From: Roseimicrobium sp. ORNL1
Lineage (GTDB): Bacteria; Verrucomicrobiota; Verrucomicrobiia; Verrucomicrobiales; Verrucomicrobiaceae
Direction: 5' to 3'
Assembly (NCBI RefSeq): GCF_011044495.1
Contig: NZ_CP049143.1
Location: 6,696,001 to 6,760,000 of the forward strand
DNA length: 64,000 bases
In this document: piece by piece, positions 27,007 to 36,328 of the stretch
Layout: the number at the start of each line of letters is the position of its first letter
Numbering within the stretch: position 1 is the stretch's first letter
Program-made: the position numbers and the translations under genes
The notes under the pieces: generated by a model
Database searches by the model: none
Seen by the model: the letters and a program-made list of their open reading frames with translations, nothing else
What the model was told of the DNA's origin: nothing

Positions 27007-29823
27007 ATGAAGAACGCGAATGTCATGCGTCTGAAATTCCATCGCTGGATTCTCTGCAGTGCAGGCCTGAGCCTGAGCCTTGGGCTGGCGTCGCTACATG
27101 CCGCAGCGGAAGGTGCTGAGGAAGGCACCGCCTTTTTCGAAAAGGAGGTGCGCCCACTACTGGAGCGTCGCTGCTTTGAATGCCACTCGCACGCAGGAGG
27201 AAAAGCAAAAGGCGGACTGGTGCTGGACTCCAAGACAGGGTGGCAGACCGGCGGTGAGACAGGGCCTGCCCTGGTGCCAGGCAACCTGGAAAAGAGCACC
27301 CTCATTCGTGCGGTGCGTCACGTGGACGATGCGCTGAAGATGCCTCCGCGTGAGAAGCTCCGCGCGGAGGAGATCGCCGTACTGGAAAAATGGGTGTCCA
27401 TGGGCGCACCGGATCCGCGGCAGAGCGGTGTAGCCGTCGCGCACGCCAAGAAGGGAATCGATGTGGATGCCGGGCGTAAACACTGGTCCTACCAGCCTGT
27501 AAAAGCACCGCCCGTTCCGAACACGCGAAATGAAAATGCATCCACCATCAGCAATGACATCGATGCCTTCGTCACGTCGCGATTGGAGAAGGAAGGCCTG
27601 CATGCTTCTCCTCGTGCCGATGCCCACGTCTTGATCCGCCGGCTGCATTTCGATCTGCTCGGCATTCCGCCCACCTTCGCCGAGGTTGAGGCTTTCGCTA
27701 ACGACCAGAGTCCCGATGCCTATGCGAAGCTGGTGGATCAATTGCTCCGCAGACCGGAATACGGCCAGCGCTGGGGACGGCACTGGCTGGATGTGGCGCG
27801 CTATGCGGATACCATCGAGCAATCGGTGGACGGCGAGCGGCGCATTCCCTTTGCGCACACCTATCGTGACTATGTGGTGGATGCCCTCAATGCGGATACG
27901 CCCTTCGATAGGATGATTCTGGAGCAACTCGCTGCGGACCGTATTCCAGATGGCGATCTCCGCGCGTTGGGCTTCCTCACCGTAGGGCGGCAGTTCCGCT
28001 CCAATGCGGATGGCCCCATGCTGGTGATTGATGACCGCATTGACGTGGTGGGCCGTGGCTTCATGGGCATGACCCTCGCCTGTGCACGGTGCCACGATCA
28101 CAAGTTCGATCCTGTCCCAACAGCGGACTATTACTCTCTCTCGGGTATTCTCGGGAGTGTGGAGGAGCCGATTGATCTGCCGGAGGTTGGGCACAGCACA
28201 ACTGATGAAGCGGCGCTCAAGCCTTATCTAGAACAGCGGGCGAAGCTGCTCTCGGACTGGGAAGCGCATGTGGACAAGTGCCTCGCCAGTTCCAACGCCC
28301 ACTTCCGTACCATGGCCACGGAGTACCTGCGCTACCTCGTGCGGTGCTCGTCCAACCACCGCACCACGGAAGGTTACATACCTTTGGATACACCATCCGG
28401 GCTGCTCTTCTACCAGGCGCCCCCACGCTGGGAGGCGCTGCTTGAGAAGAGCAAAGCTACAGACGAGCCGTTCTTCAAGCTGTGGCATCAGTGCATGGCA
28501 CTGCCTCGAGATGGCTTCGCAGAGAAAGCACGGGCCGTACTGACCGACATGCGTACCTCCCCAGATGCGCACCATCCATGGGTCGTATCCGCTTTCGCCG
28601 GCGAGGCTCCCAAGGACATGCTGGCCGTGGCGGATTCCTACGGCAGGCTCATTCAAGAAGCCTTGAAGTCCGACACGCCAGAAGGGAAAGGCATTGTCGC
28701 ACTCATCTATGGCCCAGATTCACCGGTGCCTCCCGCAGGGCGCGAAGAAATCATCGAGGACATTCCCAGATTCCTCACGGAGAAGCGGCTGGTACATCGC
28801 AGCGAGGGTGAGGCAGGCACCAAGATTCTCACCAGTCTCAGCGCCCTTGAGGCCACGGCACCCGTGGAGCGCGCCATGGCAGTGCGAGTGTCGGCAAGGC
28901 CCATGGATCCACGCATCCTCATCCGTGGGGATATGAAACGTCCCGGCACACTCGTACCGCGCCGCTTTCTCAGCGTCCTCTCAGACGTGGACGCTCGCAC
29001 CTATGAAGATGACGGCAGGCTCCAGCTCGCCCAGTCGATTGCCAGCAGACGAAATCCCCTCACCGCGCGAGTGATCGTCAATCGCGTATGGCAGCATCAC
29101 TTTGGCACCGGTTTGGTGGCCACCACGGATGACTTCGGCGTCATGGGGGAGAAACCAGTGCATCCAGAGCTGCTGGATCACCTGGCTTCGTGGTTCATGG
29201 ATCACCGCTGGTCACTCAAGGCCCTGCATCGGTACATGCTCACCTCCGCCACGTGGCAGCAGAGTAGCGCCTGGCGCGCTGACGACGGAGCGAAGGATCC
29301 TGGCAACCGCCTCCTCTGGCGCATGGCTCCGCGGCGGCTGGAATTTGAGCCTTTGCGTGACTCCCTCCTACAGGCAGCCGGACAGCTCGATATCCGCGAA
29401 GGAGGACGCGGCCAGCCCCTCACCAATAGCAACCTACGCCGCGCTTTGTACGGATACACAGACCGCTTCCGTATCCCGGCACTGATGCGGAACTTCGATG
29501 TCGCGAATCCGGACACCTCGATCTCGCGACGCAGTGAAACGCTCGTGCCACTGCAGGCCCTGTATCTGATGAACAATCCCTTCGTGCGAGAGCAGGCAAA
29601 AGCCCTCGTGCAGCGCAAGGAGGTCTCCGCAGCGAGCACTACTGTGGATCAGGTACAGCGTGTGTTTCAGCTCGCCCTTTCCAGAAATCCAGATGCCGTG
29701 GAGCTCGATGCCTCCATGACCTTTCTCGATGGCGCACAGTGGGAGGATCCTTCCGGTCGTCGCAAGTGGGAGAGCTTCGCGCAGGGACTGCTCCTTTCGA
29801 ATGAGTTCGTGTTTGTGGATTAA
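27007..29823 (+). CDS. PSCyt1/DUF1549/DUF1553 cytochrome protein
   Basis: The product is 938 residues with a signal peptide (SLSLGLASLHAAAEG). The PSCyt1 domain has the haem motif CFECH in RPLLERRCFECHSH. DUF1549 includes FDLLGIPPTFAEVEAFA, RWGRHWLDVARYADTIEQS and CARCHDHKFDPV, and DUF1553 includes VNRVWQHHFGTGLVATTDDFGVMGEKPVHPELLDHLA. A variable region at about 420-640 has no recognised motif. It begins one base after the GntR gene and is followed by its DUF1501 partner after 24 bases. Function is unknown beyond the association with glycan catabolism. Confidence 0.93.
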   Translation: MKNANVMRLKFHRWILCSAGLSLSLGLASLHAAAEGAEEGTAFFEKEVRPLLERRCFECHSHAGGKAKGGLVLDSKTGWQTGGETGPALVPGNLEKSTLIRAVRHVDDALKMPPREKLRAEEIAVLEKWVSMGAPDPRQSGVAVAHAKKGIDVDAGRKHWSYQPVKAPPVPNTRNENASTISNDIDAFVTSRLEKEGLHASPRADAHVLIRRLHFDLLGIPPTFAEVEAFANDQSPDAYAKLVDQLLRRPEYGQRWGRHWLDVARYADTIEQSVDGERRIPFAHTYRDYVVDALNADTPFDRMILEQLAADRIPDGDLRALGFLTVGRQFRSNADGPMLVIDDRIDVVGRGFMGMTLACARCHDHKFDPVPTADYYSLSGILGSVEEPIDLPEVGHSTTDEAALKPYLEQRAKLLSDWEAHVDKCLASSNAHFRTMATEYLRYLVRCSSNHRTTEGYIPLDTPSGLLFYQAPPRWEALLEKSKATDEPFFKLWHQCMALPRDGFAEKARAVLTDMRTSPDAHHPWVVSAFAGEAPKDMLAVADSYGRLIQEALKSDTPEGKGIVALIYGPDSPVPPAGREEIIEDIPRFLTEKRLVHRSEGEAGTKILTSLSALEATAPVERAMAVRVSARPMDPRILIRGDMKRPGTLVPRRFLSVLSDVDARTYEDDGRLQLAQSIASRRNPLTARVIVNRVWQHHFGTGLVATTDDFGVMGEKPVHPELLDHLASWFMDHRWSLKALHRYMLTSATWQQSSAWRADDGAKDPGNRLLWRMAPRRLEFEPLRDSLLQAAGQLDIREGGRGQPLTNSNLRRALYGYTDRFRIPALMRNFDVANPDTSISRRSETLVPLQALYLMNNPFVREQAKALVQRKEVSAASTTVDQVQRVFQLALSRNPDAVELDASMTFLDGAQWEDPSGRRKWESFAQGLLLSNEFVFVD

Positions 29824-29847
29824 GCCAGAGCCCAACCTTCACCCAAG

Positions 29848-31275
29848 ATGAGCGCCCCCTTCTCACCCAGCATGATGAGCCGCCGCGAAGTGTTGCAGCG
29901 TTGTGGCGCAGGCTTTGGCATGCTTGGCCTCGCTTCCCTCCTGCACCAGCAGCAGGCACAGGCCGGGAGTTCCGAGGCTCATCCCCTCGCCGCGAAGCGC
30001 CCTCACTTCCCCGCCCGGGCAAAGTATGTCATCCAAATCCTTGCAAACGGCGGTCCGGGCCAGATGGACACCTTCGATCCGAAGCCGGAGCTTACGAAAT
30101 ACCATGGGCAACGTCTGCCGGTGCACTTCGCCACGGAGCGCCCCACCGGTGCCGCGCTGGCATCGCCCTTCAAGTTTCAGCGCTACGGGCAATCTGGCAT
30201 GGAAGTGAGCGAGCTCTTCGCTCCACTCGCGGAACGGCACGCGGATGATCTCTGCGTGATTCGCTCCATGCACACGGATGTGCCCATCCATGAGAGCTCG
30301 CTACGCCTCATGAACTGCGGCGCGAGCATCATGGCGCGGCCGAGCATCGGCGCCTGGGTCACCTATGGTCTCGGCACGGAGAACCAGAACCTGCCCGGCT
30401 TTGTCGTGCTCGTGCCCAAAGGCATGCCCGTCGCTGGTGCGGACAACTGGCAGTCATCCTTCCTCCCGGGCTCCTATCAGGGCACCTACATCGAGACGCA
30501 GGATCGCAAGCCCCAGGACTTGATCGAGAATCTGCGCAATCCTGTGCTCTCGCCGGACGAGCAGCACGATCAGCTCGCCTTTGTGGAGCGCATCAACCGG
30601 CGTCATCTCGCCATGAGGTCGGAGCCGGTGCTGGAAGCGCGCATTCACAGCTTCGAGACCGCCTTCCGCATGCAAACGTCCGCCACCGATGCCTTCGACA
30701 TCGAGCGCGAACCCGCCCACGTGCGGCAGATGTATGGTGATACACCACAGGCAAAGCAGATGCTCATTGCTCGTCGTCTCATCGAGCGAGGTGTGCGCTT
30801 TGTGCAGGTGTGGCACGGCACGCTGCAACCCTGGGACAGCCACAACAACATTGAGTCCGAACATCGCAGGCTGGCGGCGGAAAGCTGCCAGGGCATCACG
30901 GCGCTGCTCACCGACCTGAAGCAGCGCGGTTTGTTTGAGGAGACACTCATCATCTGGGGTGGCGAGTTTGGCCGCACACCCACGGTGGAACTCACCCAGG
31001 ACGCCGCCGTGAAACCCACGGCGGGACGTGACCACAATAATCACGGCTTCACCATGTGGCTTGCCGGTGGTGGTGCGAAAGGCGGCACGGTGTACGGAGC
31101 CACCGATGACTTCGGCTTCAAGGCAGTGAAGGACCGGGTGCATGTGCATGACCTCCAGGCCACGGTGCTGCACCTGTTGGGTATCGATCACACCAGATTG
31201 GTATATCGCCACTCCGGCCGCGATTTCCGGCTCACAGATGTGCACGGCGAGGTGGTGAAGGCTCTGCTGGCGTAG
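29848..31275 (+). CDS. DUF1501 protein, Tat-type signal
   Basis: The product is 475 residues. The N-terminus has a twin-arginine motif (SRREVLQRCGAGFGMLGLASLL). Family blocks include IQILANGGPGQMDTFDPKPELTKYHG, IIWGGEFGRTPT, GRDHNNHGFTMWLAGGGAKGG and a C-terminal FRLTDVHGEVVKALLA. It pairs with the 938-residue cytochrome protein. An IS1182-like element begins 6 bases after its stop codon, so any transcription into downstream genes is now interrupted. Confidence 0.93.
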   Translation: MSAPFSPSMMSRREVLQRCGAGFGMLGLASLLHQQQAQAGSSEAHPLAAKRPHFPARAKYVIQILANGGPGQMDTFDPKPELTKYHGQRLPVHFATERPTGAALASPFKFQRYGQSGMEVSELFAPLAERHADDLCVIRSMHTDVPIHESSLRLMNCGASIMARPSIGAWVTYGLGTENQNLPGFVVLVPKGMPVAGADNWQSSFLPGSYQGTYIETQDRKPQDLIENLRNPVLSPDEQHDQLAFVERINRRHLAMRSEPVLEARIHSFETAFRMQTSATDAFDIEREPAHVRQMYGDTPQAKQMLIARRLIERGVRFVQVWHGTLQPWDSHNNIESEHRRLAAESCQGITALLTDLKQRGLFEETLIIWGGEFGRTPTVELTQDAAVKPTAGRDHNNHGFTMWLAGGGAKGGTVYGATDDFGFKAVKDRVHVHDLQATVLHLLGIDHTRLVYRHSGRDFRLTDVHGEVVKALLA

Positions 31276-31281
31276 CTCTCC

Positions 31282-31314
31282 AAAGTAGCTTCGGCTTCAG
31301 AGGCTGTGTGGAAA
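31282..31314 (+). repeat. Left terminal inverted repeat of the IS
   Basis: It begins AAAGTAGCTTCGGC and ends GGCTGTGTGGAAA. It matches the right end in inverse orientation at 31 of 33 positions. Confidence 0.9.
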
Positions 31315-31363
31315 GTGTCTTCGAGAGGATTGACCGCGGGATTTGGTGTTGGCAAAGAGAGGG

Positions 31364-32830
31364 ATGAGTTACGTGCAAGGAGTTCCGCGTGAGGAGGTGC
31401 AGTTGCTGCCGCCCAGTGTGGAGGAGTATGTGGATGAACAGGCACCGGTGCGCTTCATTGAAGTCTTTGTGAATGGGCTGGACATGGTGGCGCTGAAGTT
31501 CACCCACGCGGTGCCCAGTGCTACAGGCAGGCCCAGCTATGACCCCAAGGATCTGCTCAAGCTGTACCTGTATGGCTACCTGCATCGCATCCGCTCCAGC
31601 CGGCGCCTGGAGGCCGAGGCAGGACGCAATCTGGAGCTCCTGTGGTTGCTGCGCCTGCTCAAGCCTGACTTCAAGACCATTGCGGACTTCCGCCGGGATA
31701 ACCGCAGCGTATTCAAAGGGGTGCTGCGCCAGTTCAACCTGCTGTGCCGTCAGCTGGGCCTCTTTGGAGCAGAGTTGGTGGCCATCGACGGCAGCAAGTT
31801 CAAGGCGCTCAACAACAGCCAGCGTCATGGTGGGGTGGAGCAGTTGCGCAAGCTCATCGCTCATGTGGACGCGCGCATTGAGGAGTACCTGCGTGCGCTC
31901 GACAGCCAGGATGAGCAGGTCGAAGGCGCTGCGCCCCGCAGGGAGCCGGCGGGCGTCAAGCTCACTGACAAGCTGGCCGAACTCTCCAAGCACCGGGAGC
32001 AATATGCTTGCCTGTTGGCTCAACTGGAGCAGGAAGGCGGTGCCAGGGACAAGATCGCCTTCACCGATGTTGAAGCACGCAAGGTCAAGGATGTGCAGCG
32101 CTCCGGCTACATGATGGGCTACAACGTGCAGGCTGCGGTGGACACGCGGCACGACCTCATCGTGGCAGAGGACGTGGTGGCGCAGGCCAATGACCGCAGT
32201 CAACTGGCCCCCATGGCGCTTGCCGCCCAGGAGGCGTTGCAGGCCCGCACCCTGGAAGTAGTGGCTGACAAGGGATACCATCAGGCTGCGCACCTGCAGC
32301 AGTGTGAGCAGGCCGGAGTCGTGACTTATGTACCCGCGCAAGGAACCAACAGCGGGCAGAGCACCAAGGACGGACGCGAGGTCTTTGCCAAAGAGCAGTT
32401 CGGTTATGAGGCAGGAGCCGATGTGTACCACTGTCCCGGTGCCCAGGTGCTGCGCTTACGAGGACGCAGCAGCCATGAGGGCAGAACGACGCTGCTCTAC
32501 AGCAACGAGAGCGCCTGCCGCAAGTGTGCTCTGCGCGGCCAGTGCACTGCGGGACGCTATCGTACCATCAACCGTTCTCCTCATGAGGAGGCGGTGGAGC
32601 GCGCGGCCCGTCGTCTGGCAGAGAGACCCCACATGATGCACCTGCGCCGGCGCAGCGTGGAACATGTCTTTGGCACCTTGCGCATGTGGGGCCACGACAG
32701 CTTCCTGACAAGGGGGCTGCACAGTGTGCGTGCCGAGTTCAGCTTGAGCGCGCTGGCCTACAACCTGCGCCGGGTGCTCAACCTGCTGCCCCTGCAACAA
32801 CTCATCCACGCCGCGCGCAAGAGCGCCTGA
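31364..32830 (+). CDS. IS1182-family DDE transposase
   Basis: The product is 488 residues from the ATG at 31364, which has an AGAGAGGG purine run directly before it. An in-frame TTG at 31343 would add 7 residues. N-terminal blocks YDPKDLLKLYLYGYLHRIRSSRRLE and LLWLLRLLKPDFKTIADFRRDN are typical of IS1182. Likely catalytic acids are the Asp in ELVAIDGSKFKA, the Asp in VVADKGYH and a Glu in the C-terminal RRSVEHVFGTLRMWGHDSF segment. A cysteine-containing insert (CRKCALRGQCT) precedes the C-terminal block. The reading frame is intact. Confidence 0.93.
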   Translation: MSYVQGVPREEVQLLPPSVEEYVDEQAPVRFIEVFVNGLDMVALKFTHAVPSATGRPSYDPKDLLKLYLYGYLHRIRSSRRLEAEAGRNLELLWLLRLLKPDFKTIADFRRDNRSVFKGVLRQFNLLCRQLGLFGAELVAIDGSKFKALNNSQRHGGVEQLRKLIAHVDARIEEYLRALDSQDEQVEGAAPRREPAGVKLTDKLAELSKHREQYACLLAQLEQEGGARDKIAFTDVEARKVKDVQRSGYMMGYNVQAAVDTRHDLIVAEDVVAQANDRSQLAPMALAAQEALQARTLEVVADKGYHQAAHLQQCEQAGVVTYVPAQGTNSGQSTKDGREVFAKEQFGYEAGADVYHCPGAQVLRLRGRSSHEGRTTLLYSNESACRKCALRGQCTAGRYRTINRSPHEEAVERAARRLAERPHMMHLRRRSVEHVFGTLRMWGHDSFLTRGLHSVRAEFSLSALAYNLRRVLNLLPLQQLIHAARKSA

Positions 32831-32874
32831 CCCACGCGCTCTTGCGCGCCATCAGCCCGCCCTGAAAAAAACTG

Positions 32875-32907
32875 TTTTCACACAGCCTCTGAAGCCGAAA
32901 CTACTTT
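32875..32907 (-). repeat. Right terminal inverted repeat of the IS
   Basis: It reads inward on the minus strand as AAAGTAGTTTCGGC and ends GGCTGTGTGAAAA. It mirrors the left end with two mismatches. Confidence 0.9.
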
Positions 32908-32955
32908 TCGTTGTGACTCACGTCACATCGCTGCAGTTGCGCACATCCACTCAGC

Positions 32956-33366
32956 ATGGAACTCGTGCTGCCGCTATCACACCGCAACTGGACCCGCCGG
33001 TCCGTGCTCGGGATGTGTGTGGCTGGCCTTGGCCTTCCCGCGTGTGCTGCCATGAAGGACTCCACTGCCGCCTACGGTGCGAAGGTGACCTACGCCAAGG
33101 GAACGGCGATCCACTTTCCAGATTTTGACCTGACCTATCTCGGATCTCGCAAGGAGCCGTCCAAGGTATATCCCCGTGGATTCACTTATGAGGACTTCCG
33201 TGTGTCGAAAGGCTCCCGCTCGACCACGGTGTCATGGACCGGAGGCACAGGTCTTGTCGTGCCATGCGCCTTTAAATTCGACGGCCAGAAGTATCAGCTC
33301 ATGCTGGCCTTCGGTGGCCCGGGGGTAAAGCTGAAGAACAACGAACTCATCGTGGCCAAAGTCTAG
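32956..33366 (+). CDS. Small Tat-signal exported protein, paralogue of the next gene
   Basis: The product is 136 residues. The N-terminus has a twin-arginine motif (NWTRRSVLGMCVAGLGL) and a possible lipobox Cys in LPACAA, although Pro at -2 is unusual. The mature part of about 105 residues is beta-rich, with AYGAKVTYAKGTAIHFPDFDLTYLG and YPRGFTYEDFRVSKG stretches. It aligns along its whole length with the product of the next gene (33412-33816). The family is not recognised. It lies just downstream of the IS, whose insertion may have changed its promoter. Confidence 0.7.
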   Translation: MELVLPLSHRNWTRRSVLGMCVAGLGLPACAAMKDSTAAYGAKVTYAKGTAIHFPDFDLTYLGSRKEPSKVYPRGFTYEDFRVSKGSRSTTVSWTGGTGLVVPCAFKFDGQKYQLMLAFGGPGVKLKNNELIVAKV

Positions 33367-33411
33367 GCCCACTCCCTCAGGCGATCGAACGGATGCCAGA
33401 GGGAAATCTGT

Positions 33412-33816
33412 ATGAAACTCATCTCTCTCCACTCTGGCTGCACACGCCGCTCCTTTCTGGCCGTGAGCATGATGATGTTTGCCATGCCCGCCTGTGCCGC
33501 CGGCAAGGGCGGAAGAGCCTCCTACGGCGCCAAGGCGAAATTTCACAAAGGCGCAGTCCTGTCCTATCCGGATTTCGAAGTGAAGTACACCGGCACACGC
33601 AAGGTGTCATCACCCGCGTACTCCCGTGGATTTCTCTACCATGATTTCGAAGTCTCTCGTGGAGGGACGATTAGGGTCGTGAACTGGAGTGCGGGCACAG
33701 GTGACATTGGGCCCGCAGTATTCCAATTCGATGGCAAGGAGTACTGGCTGGAACTCAGTCGCTCCGACAAGCTGGGAAAACTGGCAGAGGATGAAGTGGT
33801 GATCTGGAAGAAGTAG
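33412..33816 (+). CDS. Small Tat-signal exported protein, tandem paralogue
   Basis: The product is 134 residues. It has a Tat-like signal (CTRRSFLAVSMMMFAMPACAA) and a mature region closely related to the preceding gene: SYGAKAKFHKGAVLSYPDFEVKYTGTRK, YSRGFLYHDFEVSRGG and GPAVFQFDGKEYWLEL. The two genes are 45 bases apart and probably arose by tandem duplication followed by divergence. No catalytic motif is evident. A periplasmic binding or structural role is possible but unsupported. Confidence 0.7.
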   Translation: MKLISLHSGCTRRSFLAVSMMMFAMPACAAGKGGRASYGAKAKFHKGAVLSYPDFEVKYTGTRKVSSPAYSRGFLYHDFEVSRGGTIRVVNWSAGTGDIGPAVFQFDGKEYWLELSRSDKLGKLAEDEVVIWKK

Positions 33817-33830
33817 CCGCCACGACAACC

Positions 33831-34589
33831 TCACCGCACACCGAAGAGTCGTGCCATCAGACCGCGTCTCGGAGGCTTGGCGTAGGCGAAGATGCGTTCT
33901 TCACCGTGGCGTTTGAGCTCCGTATCGGCGCCGTAGCGCCCGAACGAGAAGCCCATTCCAATCGGCACGTCTCGAAGATCAACGATCTCAAAATGCTCAG
34001 GCAGCGTGGCGGCAAATTCTCGAATCGCCGGGTCGATGGAAGCTGCCGCCTCGGTATGGCTCAAAGCACCCGGGTTCTTTCGATAAACGTCGAACAAATC
34101 GTCATCAAACACACTACGAACCAGCGAGGAGTGGGGTGGAGTGTACAACCGGAACAGTTCCTCGAAGAAGGCAGAGAGGCTGGGGCTTTGATACAGGATC
34201 GTGGGCGGGTCATGACTCGCGTAGTACACTGGAACAGTGTCCGTGGCGGAAGGTGTGATTTCCATCACCCAGTAATTCCCGGCCCCATCGTGAGCAAAGG
34301 GCAGACCGTGGGTGAAGAACTCCGGAAAGAAGCCTACTTCTATCTTGTCGACACCAAGCTCGCTGATGATGGTATATGCCCTCGATTTCTTCGCCAGCTT
34401 GAACTCGATACCGGAGGTGAACTCGAGAAAGTCCCGGAGTTCCTGTGGCAGGGGAACGCCCAATTTCCTCTCAATGTAGTTTATTTCCTTGGGCTCCATC
34501 GGAGGAGCTATCTCGATGCCAAGTGGGTGTCCTCGCTCATCGCGAAGCCCCTTCTGCACGGCCGCTTTGATTTGTGCCACAACGTCCAT
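33831..34589 (-). CDS. SMI1/KNR4 (SUKH) family protein
   Basis: The product is 252 residues from the ATG at 34589. An upstream ATG at 34700 would start inside the terminator hairpin and adds unconserved sequence. The SUKH core is visible: IEIAPPMEPKEINYIERKLGVPLPQELRDFLEFTSGIEF, followed by an acidic beta-rich part with FAHDGAGNYWVMEI and VPVYYASHDPPTILYQSPSLSAFFEELF. SUKH proteins often act as immunity proteins against contact-dependent toxins, but many are orphan. No toxin gene is adjacent, so the role is open. Confidence 0.82.
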   Translation of the reverse strand: MDVVAQIKAAVQKGLRDERGHPLGIEIAPPMEPKEINYIERKLGVPLPQELRDFLEFTSGIEFKLAKKSRAYTIISELGVDKIEVGFFPEFFTHGLPFAHDGAGNYWVMEITPSATDTVPVYYASHDPPTILYQSPSLSAFFEELFRLYTPPHSSLVRSVFDDDLFDVYRKNPGALSHTEAAASIDPAIREFAATLPEHFEIVDLRDVPIGMGFSFGRYGADTELKRHGEERIFAYAKPPRRGLMARLFGVR

Positions 34590-34662
34590 GGGCGCATGCT
34601 GCCCATAGTTTGGCTGAATGTCATGTAAATCGTTTCCCAGCCTTCCCGCCCGGCATGAAGCG

Positions 34663-34698
34663 AAATAAAATGGGAGCGACCCACCACGGATCGCCCCC
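34663..34698 (-). terminator. Rho-independent terminator after the DUF1080 gene
   Basis: On the minus strand an 11-bp stem (GGGGGCGATCC pairing with GGGTCGCTCCC, two G-U pairs) with a 5-base loop is followed by ATTTTATTT. It lies 32 bases after the DUF1080 stop codon. Confidence 0.75.
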
Positions 34699-34730
34699 AT
34701 GAACTCGTCGCCGAGAATGTCCTTCTCGCC

Positions 34731-35369
34731 TTACTGCTTCTTGATCTTGATGTTCCGGAACCACACGTCGTGTCCGTGGTCCTGGAAGCCGATGTGACCG
34801 GTGCGGGGCTGATCCTTCAGCGCGGTCTTGTACTTGTTTGGCGTGCCATCCGGATTCTTTTCCGCGGTGGTCCAGTCATCGAGGCTGAGGTCCTGCACCT
34901 TCTGGCCATTGATGTGGCACACCAGTTTCGGCCCCTTCACCTCAAGGCGGAGGGTGTTCCATTCTCCGACCTTCTTCACAGCATTCACCGCTGGCTCCTT
35001 CGCATCGTAGAGAGCACCGCAGTCGTGCTTGTCAGGCGTCTTGCCAAAGGAGTCCATGATCTGGATCTCAAAGCCTCCCTGCACCGGGTTTTTTGGATCC
35101 GTGCGGAAGAAGAGACCGCTGTTGCAATCGGGGCTCACCTTGAACTCCATCTCCAGGATGAAGTCGCCGTACTTCTCCTTCGTCCACAGGTAGCTCGATT
35201 GGGGGAAGCGGGCCAGCTCGCCTTTCTTCACCGTCCAGACCGCCGGATTGGCGGGCTCGACGAACCAGCCATCGAGGTTCTTACCGTTGAAGAGATCGAC
35301 GAAACCGTCCTCCGCGAACGCGGCGGAGGAGCACAGCAGGAGAGCACACAGAGTAGCCTTGAATTTCAT
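34731..35369 (-). CDS. DUF1080 (3-keto-disaccharide hydrolase) domain protein
   Basis: The product is 212 residues from the ATG at 35369, which gives a clean signal peptide (MKFKATLCALLLCSSAAFA); an ATG at 35393 is possible. The mature part is a concanavalin-like fold with the DUF1080 hallmarks FVDLFNGKNLDGWFV, YGDFILEMEFKV, NSGLFFRTDP, GFEIQIMDS, WNTLRLEVKGPKLVCHINGQKV and GHIGFQDHGHDVWFRNIKIK. Members are exported enzymes acting on 3-keto-sugars or related glycosides and are abundant in Verrucomicrobia. It has its own terminator downstream. Confidence 0.93.
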   Translation of the reverse strand: MKFKATLCALLLCSSAAFAEDGFVDLFNGKNLDGWFVEPANPAVWTVKKGELARFPQSSYLWTKEKYGDFILEMEFKVSPDCNSGLFFRTDPKNPVQGGFEIQIMDSFGKTPDKHDCGALYDAKEPAVNAVKKVGEWNTLRLEVKGPKLVCHINGQKVQDLSLDDWTTAEKNPDGTPNKYKTALKDQPRTGHIGFQDHGHDVWFRNIKIKKQ

Positions 35370-35424
35370 GGGAGAGACAAAACGCTCTCCCACGGAACAT
35401 CATGCGTACCGGGCCAAGAATTTC

Positions 35425-36213
35425 TTAAACCGCACTTCGCACAATGCCACCATCCACACGCAAAGCCGCGCCATTGACGGCCGAAGCCTTCGGGCTGGAA
35501 ATGAAGGTGACAAAATCGGCAATCTCCTCCGGCGAGATGAGCCGCTGAATGAGGGAGGTGGGACGGTTCTCTGACACAAATTTCCTCTCCGCCTGCTCAT
35601 AGGGAAGGCCGGGGAACACATCCTGCACAAATTTGATGACGCCCTCGGTCTTGGTGGAGCCGGGCATGACCGTGTTCACCGTGACCTTGGATCCCTTGGT
35701 GAGTTCCGCGAGACTCCGTGAGATGGAGAGTTGCATGGTCTTCGTCGCGCTGTAGTGCGCCATTTCCGGAGCCGGGTTCACGGCGGACTCACTGGAAATG
35801 AAGATGACCCTGCCGTGGTTGGAGTTGAGCATCTCCTTCAGGTAATGCCGCGCCAGGCGCACGCCGCTCATGATATTCACCTCGAAGAGCCGCAGCCACG
35901 CTTCGTCCGTTTCCTCGAAAAATCCCACCGCCTCATAGATGCCCAGATTGTTCACCAGGATGTCCACCTTGGGAACCTGTCGGATGGTCTCGGCACAACC
36001 CTCGGCCGTTGCATTGTCCGCCGCCAGTCCCTTCAGCTTCGCATCAGGCACCGTGCCCTTGATTTCAGCGATGGCGGAATCCACGGAAGATTGCGAGCGT
36101 CCGTTCACAATCACCGTCGCGCCCTCGCGCGCCAGGGATCGGGCAATTTCCAGGCCAATGCCTCCTGAAGAGGCGGTGACGAGTGCGGTGGAGGAATGGA
36201 GTTCGAGGTTCAT
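35425..36213 (-). CDS. Short-chain dehydrogenase/reductase
   Basis: The product is 262 residues, a classical SDR length. The cofactor motif is TASSGGIG at residues 13-20, NNLG is at about 88-91, and the catalytic triad is S141, Y154 and K158 (HYSATK). The C-terminus has [11 protein letters not shown]. An Asn rather than Asp follows beta-strand 2 (VIVNGRS), and the Arg there suggests NADP(H). Substrate unknown. It lies 55 bases upstream of the DUF1080 gene on the same strand, but no operon link is proven. Confidence 0.93.
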   Translation of the reverse strand: MNLELHSSTALVTASSGGIGLEIARSLAREGATVIVNGRSQSSVDSAIAEIKGTVPDAKLKGLAADNATAEGCAETIRQVPKVDILVNNLGIYEAVGFFEETDEAWLRLFEVNIMSGVRLARHYLKEMLNSNHGRVIFISSESAVNPAPEMAHYSATKTMQLSISRSLAELTKGSKVTVNTVMPGSTKTEGVIKFVQDVFPGLPYEQAERKFVSENRPTSLIQRLISPEEIADFVTFISSPKASAVNGAALRVDGGIVRSAV

Positions 36214-36328
36214 GGTTCGAGATCGGGTTGTTCCCGTGGTTACGCATGAGCGCGGCAGGGAGACGGCTCCTATTCTCCGCCGCCCTTTTCAAATGGTCAG
36301 GAATGAACTGAGCTTCAGCGCAATGTCT

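Larger units (their letters stand above)
31282..32907 (+). mobile_element. IS1182-family insertion sequence
   Basis: The element is about 1626 bp and bounded by 33-bp terminal inverted repeats with two mismatches. It carries one intact transposase gene. No flanking direct repeat is evident in the adjacent bases, so the exact ends could be a few bases either way. It sits between a DUF1501 gene and a pair of small Tat-protein genes and disrupts no recognisable coding region. The near-identical ends and intact transposase suggest recent or active mobility. Confidence 0.92.
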
